From contig CAWFWX010000005.1 in the NCBI GenBank assembly GCA_963819635.1, positions 744,001 to 808,000 of the forward strand: a stretch of 64,000 nucleotides of DNA. The letters run 5' to 3'. How positions within the stretch are numbered: position 1 is the stretch's first letter; every line of letters starts with the position of its first letter. Of the stretch, positions 32,691-41,686 are shown one piece after another. The notes beneath the pieces are model-generated. The model searched no databases and was not told where the DNA came from. It saw nothing but the letters and a program-made list of their open reading frames with translations. Both the position numbers and the translations under genes were made by a program. The DNA is from JACVRW01 sp963819635. Lineage in GTDB: Bacteria > Actinomycetota > Thermoleophilia > Solirubrobacterales > Thermoleophilaceae.

Positions 32691-33071
32691 ATGGCCCGTA
32701 TGTCCGCAGCCGCTGGGTTCGCCGCCGCGGTCACCGCTGCGCTCGCACTCGCGATGCCGGCGGTGGCCGAGGCCCCGGTGGGCTACCAGTTCGTCGCGCA
32801 CGCGGGGGCCAACGGAGGCGATGCGCTCTATCTCCCGATGGGAGACGTTCTCAACGTGCGCAACATCCAGGGCGGAATGGTCACCGGCAACCGCTCGGAC
32901 CTGAACCTCGACCTGGGCGCGGGCAGCTCGGCGAACCGCGGCGACATCGTCCTCAACTACGACGTGGGCAACCGGGTGTTCATCTTCGACGGACGGAAGC
33001 GCGTGCTCGCGAGGTTCGGACCTCGAGGCATCGTCTTCTACAAGAAGCCGATAGTCCGGCATCGACGCTGA
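32691..33071 (+). CDS. Secreted small protein of unknown function
   Basis: A 126-residue protein. TGGAGGC immediately precedes the ATG at 32691. Signal peptide (about residues 1-28, ending AVAEA). The mature part, including NVRNIQGGMVTGNRSDLNLD and a run from RVFIFDGRKRVLARFG, looks like a small beta-rich domain. No family recognised. Monocistronic, divergent from the OsmC operon. Confidence 0.7.
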   Translation: MARMSAAAGFAAAVTAALALAMPAVAEAPVGYQFVAHAGANGGDALYLPMGDVLNVRNIQGGMVTGNRSDLNLDLGAGSSANRGDIVLNYDVGNRVFIFDGRKRVLARFGPRGIVFYKKPIVRHRR

Positions 33072-33079
33072 TCGAGCGG

Positions 33080-33274
33080 CTACGAGCTGAACGCCAGCCG
33101 CGCGGCAAGCCGCGCGGCGGCCTGCTCCTCGCGGTCGAGCGCGGAGCGGTAGGCGGAGAAGGCCGTTGCCTTGAGATCCCGGGCCGCCCGCTTCCAGGCA
33201 TCGAGCGTGAGCTCCGCCTCCACGGCGGCGAACGCCCAGGCGTCCCAGAGCTCCTCAGGACTCGCGAGTATCAC
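33080..33274 (-). CDS. Small helical hypothetical protein
   Basis: A 64-residue protein. The GTG start at 33274 overlaps the stop of the upstream gene (GTGA), which decides the start. Begins VILASPEELWDAWAFAAVEA and is predicted to be two amphipathic helices rich in Ala/Arg/Glu. Unknown function; coupled to the zinc-ribbon/repeat protein. Confidence 0.65.
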   Translation of the reverse strand: MILASPEELWDAWAFAAVEAELTLDAWKRAARDLKATAFSAYRSALDREEQAAARLAARLAFSS

Positions 33275-33609
33275 CCGTCGGCCCGCCCGTCCGTCGCCTC
33301 CACGCCCGCCGCGCGGGCGGCCGCGTCGACGGAGCCGAACAGGGTCTGGACGGTTCCAAGTGGAGGCCAGTCCGACATCCTCTGATTCCAGTCCCCGGCG
33401 ACCGGGGCCCGTCCTCGAAAGAACGCGAACGCTCTGATCGCACGGATCACGGCCGGCTGCGTCCACTCGATCTTCCGGCGGCCCCGCGGGCTACTCGGCA
33501 TTCGTTCAGCCATCAGGGCCGGCGAACGCCCGCAGCGTAGGCAGGTGTCGCCGTCCAGCAGCGGACGCTCGCACCCGCAGAGGCGGCCCTGTACGGGTTC
33601 TGCGCTCAT
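33271..33609 (-). CDS. Zinc-ribbon protein with homing-endonuclease-associated repeat
   Basis: A 112-residue protein. Residues 10-26 hold a C-x-C ... C-x2-C metal knuckle (LCGCERPLLDGDTCLRCG). Residues about 45-105 match the homing-endonuclease-associated repeat seen in actinobacteria: WTQPAVIRAIRAFAFFRGRAP, then W-x-R-x3-WPPLGTVQTLFGSVDAAARAAG. This module is presumed to bind DNA; no nuclease domain is present. Start ATG at 33609. Forms a two-gene unit with the next small gene. Confidence 0.7.
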   Translation of the reverse strand: MSAEPVQGRLCGCERPLLDGDTCLRCGRSPALMAERMPSSPRGRRKIEWTQPAVIRAIRAFAFFRGRAPVAGDWNQRMSDWPPLGTVQTLFGSVDAAARAAGVEATDGRADG

Positions 33610-33762
33610 GGCCGACACGACACCGGTTCGGGGCGCTCGGAGCAACAACACCTGCTGCTTGTGCGAGTGCGGGCGGCGATCACCCGCGACTGAGCAGAAG
33701 CCGCTATCGAGCGTCCGCCGAAAGCTGTCGAGCGTGCCCCGATCCGCACCTAACTTCGCCGC

Positions 33763-34311
33763 ATGGCTCGCCTGCTCGCAATCGTCGCCGTCACCGCGGT
33801 TGCGATCTTCGTCGTGGCCGCCGATGCCCCGAACGCGTCCGCCGCTGCCTGCGCGAGCGCCAATGGTAAGCCGAGGCACTCGAGCCGCGCGGTCATGACG
33901 CACTCCACGCTCTGCCTGCTCAATGCCGAGCGGCGCAAGCACGGACTGCCCGCGCTGCGATTGGACGCACGGCTGTCGGAGGCAGCACGGGGCCACTCGC
34001 GCGACATGGTCCGCAGGCGCTACTTCTCGCATACCACGCCCGACGGGCTCGGCTTCGCGGAGCGCATCGGCCGCACCGGCTATATGCGCGCGACCCGGAG
34101 CTGGCTGGTCGGGGAGAACATCGCCTGGGGCTGGCGCCACCGAGGCACCGCTGCCCGTGTCGTGCGGGCGTGGATGCAGAGCCCGCCGCATCGCGAGGAA
34201 ATCCTGCGGCCCTCTTTCCGCGACGTGGGCATCGGCGTGGTCGCGGGCGTGCCGCGTCCTCTGCCGCGCGGCGGCGCCACCTACACCGTCGACTTCGGCG
34301 TCAGGCGCTGA
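33763..34311 (+). CDS. Secreted CAP-domain (SCP/PR1-like) protein
   Basis: A 182-residue exported protein. Signal peptide 1-28. CAP motifs visible: LNAERRKHGLPALRLDARLS, AARGHSRDMVRRRYFSHT, GENIAWGW and WMQSPPHREEILRP, which together supply the two His and acidic residues of the CAP cavity. Bacterial CAP proteins are secreted with mostly unknown roles. The 3' end overlaps the convergent response-regulator gene by 11 bp. Confidence 0.9.
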   Translation: MARLLAIVAVTAVAIFVVAADAPNASAAACASANGKPRHSSRAVMTHSTLCLLNAERRKHGLPALRLDARLSEAARGHSRDMVRRRYFSHTTPDGLGFAERIGRTGYMRATRSWLVGENIAWGWRHRGTAARVVRAWMQSPPHREEILRPSFRDVGIGVVAGVPRPLPRGGATYTVDFGVRR

Positions 34312-35026
34312 GAGTGCGTCGTGAAGCCTGGGCCGCGACGCCGCTCTCGTAGGCGAACACGACCAGCTGCGAGCGGTCGCGTGCGCCGAGCTTGACCATC
34401 GCGCGGCTCACATGGGTCCGGGCGGTGGCCGGACTGACGACGAGCTCTTCGGCTATCTCGTCGTTGCTCAGTCCAATCGCGACCAGCGCGACCACCTCGC
34501 GCTCGCGGGGGGTGAGCAGCTCCACGAGCCTGTCGCTGAGCTGGCTCGGCTCCGGGCGGGCGGCGAAGTCCGCGATCAGCCGTCTGGTGAGGCGCGGCGA
34601 CAGGAGCGCGTCTCCGCGTGCGAGCACCGCGACCGCGCGCAACAGCTCGGCGGGCTCGGTGTCCTTCAGCACCAGACCGGTGGCGCCCGCGCGCAGTGCG
34701 GCGAAGATCCGCTCGTCGGTCTCGGAGGTGGTGAGCAGCATCACCGGGACATCAGAGTTGGCGAGCAGGCGCCGTGTCGTCTCCACCGAGTCGAGGCCGG
34801 GGATGCCCACGTCGATGAGCACCACGTCCGGATCCAGGCGGCCGGCCAGGGCCACCGTCTCCTCGCCGGAGGCAGCCTCACCCACGACGGTGACGGTTCC
34901 GTCGCCCTCGAGCACCGACCGGACACCCGCCCGGACGAGCGCCTCGCCTTCCGCGAGGATGACGCGCCTGGCACGCGGGATGGCCCTCACTGGGGCGATC
35001 GGCGCTGGCGGATGCTCGGCGGGCAT
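34301..35026 (-). CDS. LuxR-type response regulator (atypical receiver)
   Basis: A 241-residue regulator. The receiver (about 20-135) has the phospho-acceptor Asp in VVLIDVGIPG and the switch Lys in LVLKDTEP, but the N-terminal acidic pair is Glu-Gly (ILAEGEALVR) instead of Asp-Asp. The LuxR helix-turn-helix is at about 165-225: LTPREREVVALVAIGLSNDEIAEEL. It is a close paralogue of the next gene, probably by tandem duplication. Confidence 0.9.
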   Translation of the reverse strand: MPAEHPPAPIAPVRAIPRARRVILAEGEALVRAGVRSVLEGDGTVTVVGEAASGEETVALAGRLDPDVVLIDVGIPGLDSVETTRRLLANSDVPVMLLTTSETDERIFAALRAGATGLVLKDTEPAELLRAVAVLARGDALLSPRLTRRLIADFAARPEPSQLSDRLVELLTPREREVVALVAIGLSNDEIAEELVVSPATARTHVSRAMVKLGARDRSQLVVFAYESGVAAQASRRTLSA

Positions 35027-35038
35027 TTCGAAGCCTCG

Positions 35039-35830
35039 CTACACGGCCACGAGCTCGGGTCGGCGCGACCTGACCAGTCCGCACTCGTAGGCGAACGCGA
35101 CCAGCTGCGCGCGGTCGCGTGCCCGGAGCTTCATCATGGCGCGATTCACGTGCGTCTTGGCGGTCGCCGGGCGCATGCTCAGCCGGTCGGCGAGCTCCGC
35201 GTTGCTGAAGCCCTGCGCCGCGAGGGCCATGACCTGGCGCTCGCGCTTCGTGAGCTCTTCGAGACCGTCGGGCGCCGGCTGCCGGACGTCCGTCTGGGAG
35301 GCAAGCCGCAGGATCAGCCGGCGGGTCACGGAGGGGGAGAGTGCGGCGTCTCCCCGCGCGACGACTCGCACCGCCTCGACCAGCTCGGCCGGCTCGCTGT
35401 CCTTCACGAGGAACCCGCTCGCGCCCGCTCGAAGACAGGGGAAGACGCTCTCGTCCTCCGGGCTGGAGGCCAGTATCACCGCACGCGTGCGCGGGAGCGC
35501 CGCGATCTGCCGGGTGGTCTCGACCGCGTCCAGCCCGGGCAGGCGGACGTCGATCAGCACCACGTCGGGGTGCGTGCGCTGAGCGAGCGCCACGGCCTCG
35601 TCGCCGGTGGTCGCCTCGCCGGCGATCTTGATGCCGAGCTCGCTTTCGAGCAGCGCGCGGAAGCCCGCTCGCAGGAGCGCGTGACCGTCGGCGATCAGCA
35701 CGCTGATCTCTCGAGCCGCGACGGGCCCGTGCGCGCGGCCGTCCGGCGGGACCAGCGTGAGTCGCGGGGCGAGCAGCTGGTCGCTGTCAACGGTGGGCTC
35801 TGGGAGGAGTGCTGGAATCACAGCCAGCAC
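35039..35830 (-). CDS. LuxR-type response regulator (atypical receiver)
   Basis: A 263-residue paralogue of the previous gene. The receiver starts near residue 42 after a Pro-rich lead; the acidic pair is Asp-Gly (LIADGHALLR), the phospho-acceptor is in VVLIDVRLPG and the Lys in FLVKDSEP. C-terminal LuxR domain LTKRERQVMALAAQGFSNAELADRL. It lies 12 nt upstream of the paralogue on the same strand, likely one transcript. Confidence 0.9.
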   Translation of the reverse strand: MLAVIPALLPEPTVDSDQLLAPRLTLVPPDGRAHGPVAAREISVLIADGHALLRAGFRALLESELGIKIAGEATTGDEAVALAQRTHPDVVLIDVRLPGLDAVETTRQIAALPRTRAVILASSPEDESVFPCLRAGASGFLVKDSEPAELVEAVRVVARGDAALSPSVTRRLILRLASQTDVRQPAPDGLEELTKRERQVMALAAQGFSNAELADRLSMRPATAKTHVNRAMMKLRARDRAQLVAFAYECGLVRSRRPELVAV

Positions 35831-35981
35831 TATGCCCCTGGACGGCGGCCGCCTCTATACCCGCTCTCCGGAGACCTTGCGGCCGCTGCCCGGAGAGAGC
35901 GAGTAGGGCTGACCCTACCCTCGTGCAGTCTCCGGTTTGCCCTACTCCATCGCTATACGGGCCCTGCGATGATCGCGCCAA

Positions 35982-36341
35982 ATGGCGCCCTCGGTCCTCC
36001 TCATCGACGACGATCCGAGTTTCCGCCGGCTCGCCCGGCGGACGCTCCGGGGCTCCGGCCTTACGGTTGTCGGCGAGGCGGACACCGCGGCCGCCGGGAG
36101 CTCGGCGGCGCGCAGCCTGAAGCCCGAGATAATGCTCGTGGACGTCGGGCTGCCGGACAACGATGGCATCAGCCTCGCCGCCGAGCTGTCCGCCCTTCCC
36201 TGGAACCCCAGGATCGTTCTCACGTCGGTTGATCCGGACGCGGCCAGCCCGGAAGATGTCCGCCGCTCCGGCGCCCGCGGGTTCGTGCCCAAGCAGGACC
36301 TGCCTGGACTCGGCCTCCGAATGCTGAAGGCCACCGATTAG
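35982..36341 (+). CDS. Single-domain response regulator (CheY-like)
   Basis: A 119-residue stand-alone receiver. Acidic pocket LLIDDDPSFRR, phospho-acceptor Asp in IMLVDVGLPD, Thr in VLTSVD and Lys in FVPKQDLPG are all in place. With no output domain it may act as a phosphate shuttle or sink for the kinases nearby. Start at 35982 has no strong ribosome site. Confidence 0.85.
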   Translation: MAPSVLLIDDDPSFRRLARRTLRGSGLTVVGEADTAAAGSSAARSLKPEIMLVDVGLPDNDGISLAAELSALPWNPRIVLTSVDPDAASPEDVRRSGARGFVPKQDLPGLGLRMLKATD

Positions 36342-36375
36342 CCGCGCGGCGGTTCAGCGGGTACCGTTCGTCGCT

Positions 36376-37041
36376 GTGCCAAAAGATCAGCTGCGCGTGG
36401 TGATCGGTGAGGACGACGTGCTGCTGCGGGAGGGATTGGCCCGGCTGCTCACGGATTCCGGCATCGAGGTCGCGGCTCAGGCGGGAGACGCGGACGACCT
36501 GCTGCGCAAGGGCCTCGCTCACCGCCCGGACGTCGCCATCGTGGACGTGCACATGCCGCCGCACCACGGTGACGACGGCCTGCGTGCCGCGCTCGAGCTC
36601 CGCCAGCGACATCCGGAGGTCGGGATCCTCGTGCTGTCGGCCCACTACGAGGAGGAATACGCCGTCGAGCTGATCGGCGAGCGGCCGGAGGGCGTGGGCT
36701 ACCTGCTCAAGGAGCGGGTCGGCGACGTGGATGCGTTCGTGTCCGCGATCGAGCGCGTGGCGGCGGGTGGCAGCGCGCTCGACCCCGAGGTGGTCGGACG
36801 CATGCTCGGACGCCGGGCCGGCGGCCCACTGGACGCCCTCACCGCTCGTGAGCGCGACGTGCTCGCGGCGATGGCGGAGGGAAAGTCGAACCGCGGCATC
36901 GCCGAGGAGCTCGTGGTCACCGAGGCGGCGGTCGAAAAGCACGTGACGGGCATCTTCCACAAGCTGGACCTGGGCACGGCGCCGACGGACCATCGGCGTG
37001 TCCTCGCCGTGCTGGCCTACCTGCGCAGCTCGGCGACCTGA
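36376..37041 (+). CDS. LuxR-type response regulator (NarL family)
   Basis: A 221-residue regulator starting GTG at 36376. Complete receiver: EDD pocket in VVIGEDDVLLREG, Asp in VAIVDVHMPPHHGDDG, Lys in YLLKERVGD. LuxR output: LTARERDVLAAMAEGKSNRGIAEEL, VEKHVTGIFHKL. The PPHHGDDG insertion after the phospho-Asp is a common variant of this family. Converges on, and overlaps by 25 bp, the sensor kinase gene, which is its likely partner. Confidence 0.93.
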   Translation: MPKDQLRVVIGEDDVLLREGLARLLTDSGIEVAAQAGDADDLLRKGLAHRPDVAIVDVHMPPHHGDDGLRAALELRQRHPEVGILVLSAHYEEEYAVELIGERPEGVGYLLKERVGDVDAFVSAIERVAAGGSALDPEVVGRMLGRRAGGPLDALTARERDVLAAMAEGKSNRGIAEELVVTEAAVEKHVTGIFHKLDLGTAPTDHRRVLAVLAYLRSSAT

Positions 37042-38468
37042 CCCGAGACGGGGATGGACGCCTCCACGAGGGTGCCGCCGTCGTGCGGGCTCTCGACGTG
37101 GAATCGCCCGCCGAGGACGGCGACCCGGTCCGCTAGGCCGACGAGGCCGGAGCCGTCGGGCCGTACGCCGCCAACTCCGTCGTCGCGCACGCTGACTCGG
37201 ACGTGCCCGTTCTCGGCCTGGACGTCCACATGGGCGTGTGCGGCCCGCGAGTGCTTCACGACGTTTGTCAGCGCTTCCGCGACGACGAAGTAGGCCGTGG
37301 CCTCGACGGGGGCCGGGAGGCGGCCGGCGGAGACGCTGAGCTCGACGGGAAGCTTCATCCGGAGGGAGAGCGCCTCGAGCCCCGCGCGCAGCCCGCCACG
37401 GGTGAGGACCGACGGGAGGATCCCGTGCACGAGCTCGCGCAGCTCCGCGGTGGCGAGCTCGGCCTCGGCAATCGCCTCCGTGACAAGGGCGGGCGGAATC
37501 TCCCCGCCGTTCTCGGCTGCGAGCTGCGCGAGCTTCAGCGTCACGATCGTGTGGACAAGCCGCTGCTGAGCTCCGTCGTGGAGATCGCGGACGACCCGCC
37601 GGCGCTCATCGTCGGCCGCCTCAACGATCCGGGACCGCGACGCCGCGAGGTCCGACCGTGCCTGGGTGTTCGAAATGGCCGTCCCGATCAGCTCGGTGAA
37701 CTCACCCAAGCGTGCCTCCGCGTCGTCCGGCAGCGAGTCGGCGCGACGGGACACCGCGATCAAGACGCCCCAAAGTCGTCCTTCGACGACGATCGGACTG
37801 CCGATTCCCGAGTGAAAGCCCAGCGCGTTCACGTAGGTCTGGAGCACCGGTGTCGCCACGTTGCTGCCTTCCAAGGGCACCCGCGTGCCGACGGGAATCC
37901 GGACGGCGCCTTCGATGCGATTGACGACGACGGTCGCCATTCCATCGGCCTCGTAGCGGAGCAGCGCGGTGTCCTCTATGCCGAGTAGCTGGCCGAGCTC
38001 CCCGGCGACGGCGTCGAAGATGTCCGCCGCCGGCGCCCCGCGCGCGACCAGGGTCGCCACGCGGCGCAGGGCAGCCTGCTCCGAGGCGATCGCGGCGCGT
38101 GCGCGCTCGGAGCACTTCGCCCGGCGAACGGCGCGCGAGCCGAGCTGTCCTATCAGGACCGCGACGCCGAGGTAGACGAGGAGATCGACGAGGTTCGCCG
38201 TGTCGGGCACCTCGAACAGGTGCGTCGGGGGAAGGTAGAACCAGTCGTAGGCGAGCATCCCGGCCATCGCGACCGGGACGGCGTAGCCGATACCCAGCCT
38301 GCGCGCGAGCGCGATCACGCCCCCGAGGGACGCCAAGCCCACCAGTGCAACCAGCGCGTCGGAGTGCAGGTGGGTGAGGACCGAGGCCGCGAGCCAGAAG
38401 GCCGCGGCGGCGCCGAGGAATGCCAGCGCCGCCTCGGCGAGCAGAGCGACCCGACCGGCACGCTCCAC
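37017..38468 (-). CDS. Membrane sensor histidine kinase (DUF4118-GAF-HisKA_3-HATPase)
   Basis: A 483-residue kinase. Residues about 8-110: four helices with YDWFYLPPTHLFEV, as in the KdpD-type DUF4118 sensor. About 130-280: GAF domain. The HisKA_3 phosphorylation box is RRRVVRDLHDGAQQRLVH, with the HATPase N-box VVAEALTNVVKHSRA and G-box DGSGLVGLADRV. The dimerisation motif H-D-G-x-Q-Q marks the NarX/DesK type that pairs with LuxR regulators. Strong resemblance of GAF and catalytic parts to the kinases at 38692 and 44818 shows common origin. Confidence 0.92.
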   Translation of the reverse strand: MERAGRVALLAEAALAFLGAAAAFWLAASVLTHLHSDALVALVGLASLGGVIALARRLGIGYAVPVAMAGMLAYDWFYLPPTHLFEVPDTANLVDLLVYLGVAVLIGQLGSRAVRRAKCSERARAAIASEQAALRRVATLVARGAPAADIFDAVAGELGQLLGIEDTALLRYEADGMATVVVNRIEGAVRIPVGTRVPLEGSNVATPVLQTYVNALGFHSGIGSPIVVEGRLWGVLIAVSRRADSLPDDAEARLGEFTELIGTAISNTQARSDLAASRSRIVEAADDERRRVVRDLHDGAQQRLVHTIVTLKLAQLAAENGGEIPPALVTEAIAEAELATAELRELVHGILPSVLTRGGLRAGLEALSLRMKLPVELSVSAGRLPAPVEATAYFVVAEALTNVVKHSRAAHAHVDVQAENGHVRVSVRDDGVGGVRPDGSGLVGLADRVAVLGGRFHVESPHDGGTLVEASIPVSGQVAELRR

Positions 38469-38477
38469 TGGCCCGGC

Positions 38478-38681
38478 TCAGCCGACCAGTCGTCCCGACA
38501 GCTCGGCGCGGGCGACGGCGATCTCTGTGACCGCAGCGCCCGTCAGGGCTGCACGGCACAGCGAGATCTCGTCCTCGAGGTCGGTCATGTAGGCCTCGCA
38601 CTTGGTAAGGCCGACCTCGTCGGCGTCGATCCGCTCCAGTTGGAGACGCGTCAGGTGGGCGCGTAGGTCGCTCGCATGCAT
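38478..38681 (-). CDS. Small hypothetical protein between two sensor kinases
   Basis: A 67-residue mostly helical protein (MHASDLRAHLTRLQLERIDA). It lies on the same strand between two histidine kinase genes with gaps of about 10 nt, suggesting an operon. Charged heptad-like spacing could give a short coiled coil. No family recognised. Confidence 0.6.
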   Translation of the reverse strand: MHASDLRAHLTRLQLERIDADEVGLTKCEAYMTDLEDEISLCRAALTGAAVTEIAVARAELSGRLVG

Positions 38682-38691
38682 GCCGCGATGC

Positions 38692-40728
38692 TCACCCAGG
38701 GACGCCTTCGTGTCGTCGGCTGGCGGGCGGCTCCTGCGCTACCGCGATGTGCGTAGTCCCATCTGGCCGTACCGCGTCGGACGCAGCTTGGCCGGGGACG
38801 GGCAGCGCGGCCGCCACCACGGTGCCCTCGCCCGGACGGCTGTCGATGAGCAGCCGGCCGTTCAACGCGGCGGCGCGGTCGTGGAGCCCGATCAGCCCGG
38901 AGCCGCCATTGCTTGCGACGCCTCCGATCCCGTCGTCGCGGACCTCGAGGCGCAGCACGCGGTCCTCGAGGACCACGACGATCTGCGCGCAGCTCGCGCG
39001 CGCGTGCTTGACCACATTCGTCAGCGCCTCGGCGACTATGAAGTAGGCCGCCGCCTCGAGCGGAGCCGGGAGGCGCTCCACGCTGACCGAGACCGACACG
39101 GGCAGGGGGGCACGCGAGGCCAACGCGTCGAGGCCGGCTCGCAGCCCACCGTGGGTCAGCGCGCTCGGCAGGATGCCATGCGACAGCTCTCTCAGCTCCG
39201 CGCTCGCACGCTCGGCCTGCTCCAGTGCATCGTCCAGCAGCTCTCCCAAGGGGTCGGTCGCCTCGCCGACGGCCTGCCGCGCAAGCTTGAGTGCCACGAC
39301 CGTGCTTACCAGGCTCTGCTGCGCGCCGTCGTGCAGGTCGCGCTGGATGCGCCGGCGGGCCTCGTCGCCGGCGGCCACGGCGCGGGCGCGCGACGCGCTC
39401 AGCTCCGCCCGGCTCTCGGCATTGGCGATCACGGTGCCCACGAGCTCGGTGAAGCTCTCCATGCGCTCCTCGGCGTCCGTGGGCAGGGGCCTGCGCTTCG
39501 TGGACACGACGATCGCGCCCCAGACGCGCCCGTCGACCAAGATCGGGCTCGCGACGGCGTCGCCCACACGAGCAGACCGGCCGGTCCGATGCACCTCCGC
39601 GACCGCCGGTGAGCGGTCGAGCTCGCGGCTCCGCTCTGCGCCGAAGCGAGAAACTGCGGCCTCGTCGGCGCCGAGCAGCGGCGCGACCTCCTCGGCCACG
39701 GCCTTGAAGATCTCGGACGGGGGCACGTTGCGTGCAGCGGCCGTGGCGAGGCGTCGCAGGGCGGCCTGTTCGGCGGCGAGCAGGCTGAGCGCGTCGCGCG
39801 GACTACGGACAGGCGCCCGCGGGCCGTCGAGCTCGCGCACGATGAAGCCCTCGCCGTCCCCGACCGGCTCTGCGATCGCACGCGCCCCGGAGGGAAGGGC
39901 GATCTCGCCTCCGCCGGGCGGCAGCTCGAGCCGCCCGCCGCCCAGCCAGCCCCGGGAATCGTCGACGACGAGCCGGCCCGTCGGGGTCACCAGCGCGCGC
40001 CGGTCGCCGGCACCCGCCAGCCGGCTCCCGTAGCGGGCACGCAGCCGGTCGTCGTGCCGCCACATCCGATGGAGCAGATGCCCCTCCACGGCCCGCGCGG
40101 TGGTAATCGCGACCGCGAGGCTGTGCGGGTGCACGTCCTTCTCGAGGCCGGTCAGGTCGATCACGCCGAGCAGCTCGCCGGTCTCCGGGTCGTGCACCGG
40201 GGCCGCGGAACAGGTCCAGTCCTGAACCACCTCCATGAAATGCTCGGTGGCGAATATCTGCACCGCGTGATCCGCCGCCAGCGCAGTCCCGATGGCGTTC
40301 GTGCCGGCGCCCTCCTCACTCCAGAGGGCGCCCTCCGTGAAGTTCATCGAGTCGGCGGCTCGGGAGCGAACGCCCGCGTTGCCGTCGAGCTGGAGCAGCA
40401 TCCCCGACGCGTCGCTTACGACGATCAGGTGGTCCGACTCGTTGGCGATGCTCGCGAGGCATTCGCGGATGAGCGGCGCCGCCTGGCCCAGCGGATGGGC
40501 CTCCCAGCGCGCTGCGGTCTCGTCGCGATCGGCGACTGCCGGAGCCAGGCTGCGCCCGGAGGGGTCGACTCCCGCATCGACCGACCTGTGCCAGGAATCT
40601 GCGACCGGTGGCCGGACCCCGTTCATCTGGCCGCTCCCCAGGAACTCCTCCCAATCTCGGCGCACCTCGCGTGCGCGGAGAGCGGGCGGAGTGCCTGCGT
40701 CGATCGCGAGCCATGGGTTACCGGGCAT
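38692..40728 (-). CDS. Sensor kinase with AcoR-like GAF, second GAF and HisKA_3-HATPase
   Basis: A 678-residue cytoplasmic kinase. The ATG at 40728 has AGGAG upstream. The N-terminal ~240 residues resemble the sensor half of AcoR-type activators: RPPVADSWHRSVDAGVDP, EEGAGTNAIGTAL, EHFMEVVQDWTCSAAPVHDP, TGELLGVIDLTG. A second GAF domain at about 310-450 precedes the phosphorylation box RRRIQRDLHDGAQQSLVS and ATP-binding VAEALTNVVKHARA. An AcoR-type input on a histidine kinase rather than on a sigma-54 activator is a notable arrangement. Confidence 0.9.
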   Translation of the reverse strand: MPGNPWLAIDAGTPPALRAREVRRDWEEFLGSGQMNGVRPPVADSWHRSVDAGVDPSGRSLAPAVADRDETAARWEAHPLGQAAPLIRECLASIANESDHLIVVSDASGMLLQLDGNAGVRSRAADSMNFTEGALWSEEGAGTNAIGTALAADHAVQIFATEHFMEVVQDWTCSAAPVHDPETGELLGVIDLTGLEKDVHPHSLAVAITTARAVEGHLLHRMWRHDDRLRARYGSRLAGAGDRRALVTPTGRLVVDDSRGWLGGGRLELPPGGGEIALPSGARAIAEPVGDGEGFIVRELDGPRAPVRSPRDALSLLAAEQAALRRLATAAARNVPPSEIFKAVAEEVAPLLGADEAAVSRFGAERSRELDRSPAVAEVHRTGRSARVGDAVASPILVDGRVWGAIVVSTKRRPLPTDAEERMESFTELVGTVIANAESRAELSASRARAVAAGDEARRRIQRDLHDGAQQSLVSTVVALKLARQAVGEATDPLGELLDDALEQAERASAELRELSHGILPSALTHGGLRAGLDALASRAPLPVSVSVSVERLPAPLEAAAYFIVAEALTNVVKHARASCAQIVVVLEDRVLRLEVRDDGIGGVASNGGSGLIGLHDRAAALNGRLLIDSRPGEGTVVAAALPVPGQAASDAVRPDGTTHIAVAQEPPASRRHEGVPG

Positions 40729-40736
40729 TTCTTCTC

Positions 40737-41643
40737 CTACAGCCAGATCCTGACTGTGAATCCGTTCGGCGATTGGAAGTGTTCGAGCCGCCACGCGAGC
40801 TGACGCGCGACCCACAGTCCGCTGCCGGCTCCCTGCCGGGGCGCGAGGTAGCCGGCCACGGGGTCGTCAAAGCCGCTGCCCCGGTCGATCACCTCGCAGA
40901 CGAAGCGCCCGTCCGCCCGGCCGACGCGAACCGCTTCAATGCCGCCGCCGTGCGAAAGGGCGTTCGTCGCAAGCTCGGTGCCCGCCACCAGCATGTCGAG
41001 CGCCTTGGAGGCTGGGCACTCGCTCTGCCCTCAGCTCGGCGGCGAGGCGCTCGCGGAAGCCTTCGAGGTCCCGCGCCGCGAATGAGCGAAGCTCGGGGAG
41101 CGGCTCGGGCTCCGGCATGAGGCTTCGCACCAGTCCCCTCGGATCCTCGAACTGGTCGCTTGCCTGCCAGTCCTCGGTCAGCACCTCCGGGTGGGTTCGG
41201 CGGGCTATGTCGATAACGGGGTCGGGCAGCCTGGCCGCGTCGTAGGCGCACACGACCCACACCGGCAGGTGGGCGTAGGCGACGTTCGTGATCGCCTCGT
41301 ACGCCATCCACTCCCGCCACTCCACGGGCGTCGCTCCGAACTGGCCGGTGGCGACCGCGCGCACTGACGGCGCGCTTTGGAGCTGCTCGAGAAAGGTTCC
41401 GTAGTACCTCGCCACTGTGTGAGCGGGGCGCGTGTAGACGGCGCTCACGTCGACGAAAGCCACCCGCTCGGCATCGGCTCCGAGCGCCTCGCGCATCATG
41501 GCCAGGCCGTCGCGGGTGTCCGCGACGATGGCGGCCTCGCCTCCGTCGAGCCCTTCCTTCAGGAAGCCCGTCGTTGCGCTGACGTATTCATCGTCGGACT
41601 CGTAGACGAGGGCGTGGTGGCGGAGTGCGCAGTCAGAACCCAC
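40737..41643 (-). CDS. MEDS-domain / HATPase anti-sigma-type protein, frameshifted
   Basis: The first frame (41643 to about 41010) gives a MEDS/DcmR-type sensory domain: CALRHHALVYESDDEYVSAT, GEAAIVADTRDG, RAVATGQFGATPVEWREWM. About one extra base at 41003-41012 moves the frame; the other frame continues KALDMLVAGTELATNALSHG and GSGLWVARQLAWRLE, an RsbW-like HATPase. Corrected length about 301 residues. MEDS-ATPase proteins act in anti-sigma/partner-switching control. It lies upstream of the AcoR-like kinase gene and next to a sigma factor gene. Confidence 0.78.
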
Positions 41644-41686
41644 TGCCGATGTCCAGTAAGCGGCGAGAGCATGAATTTCAAGTTCT

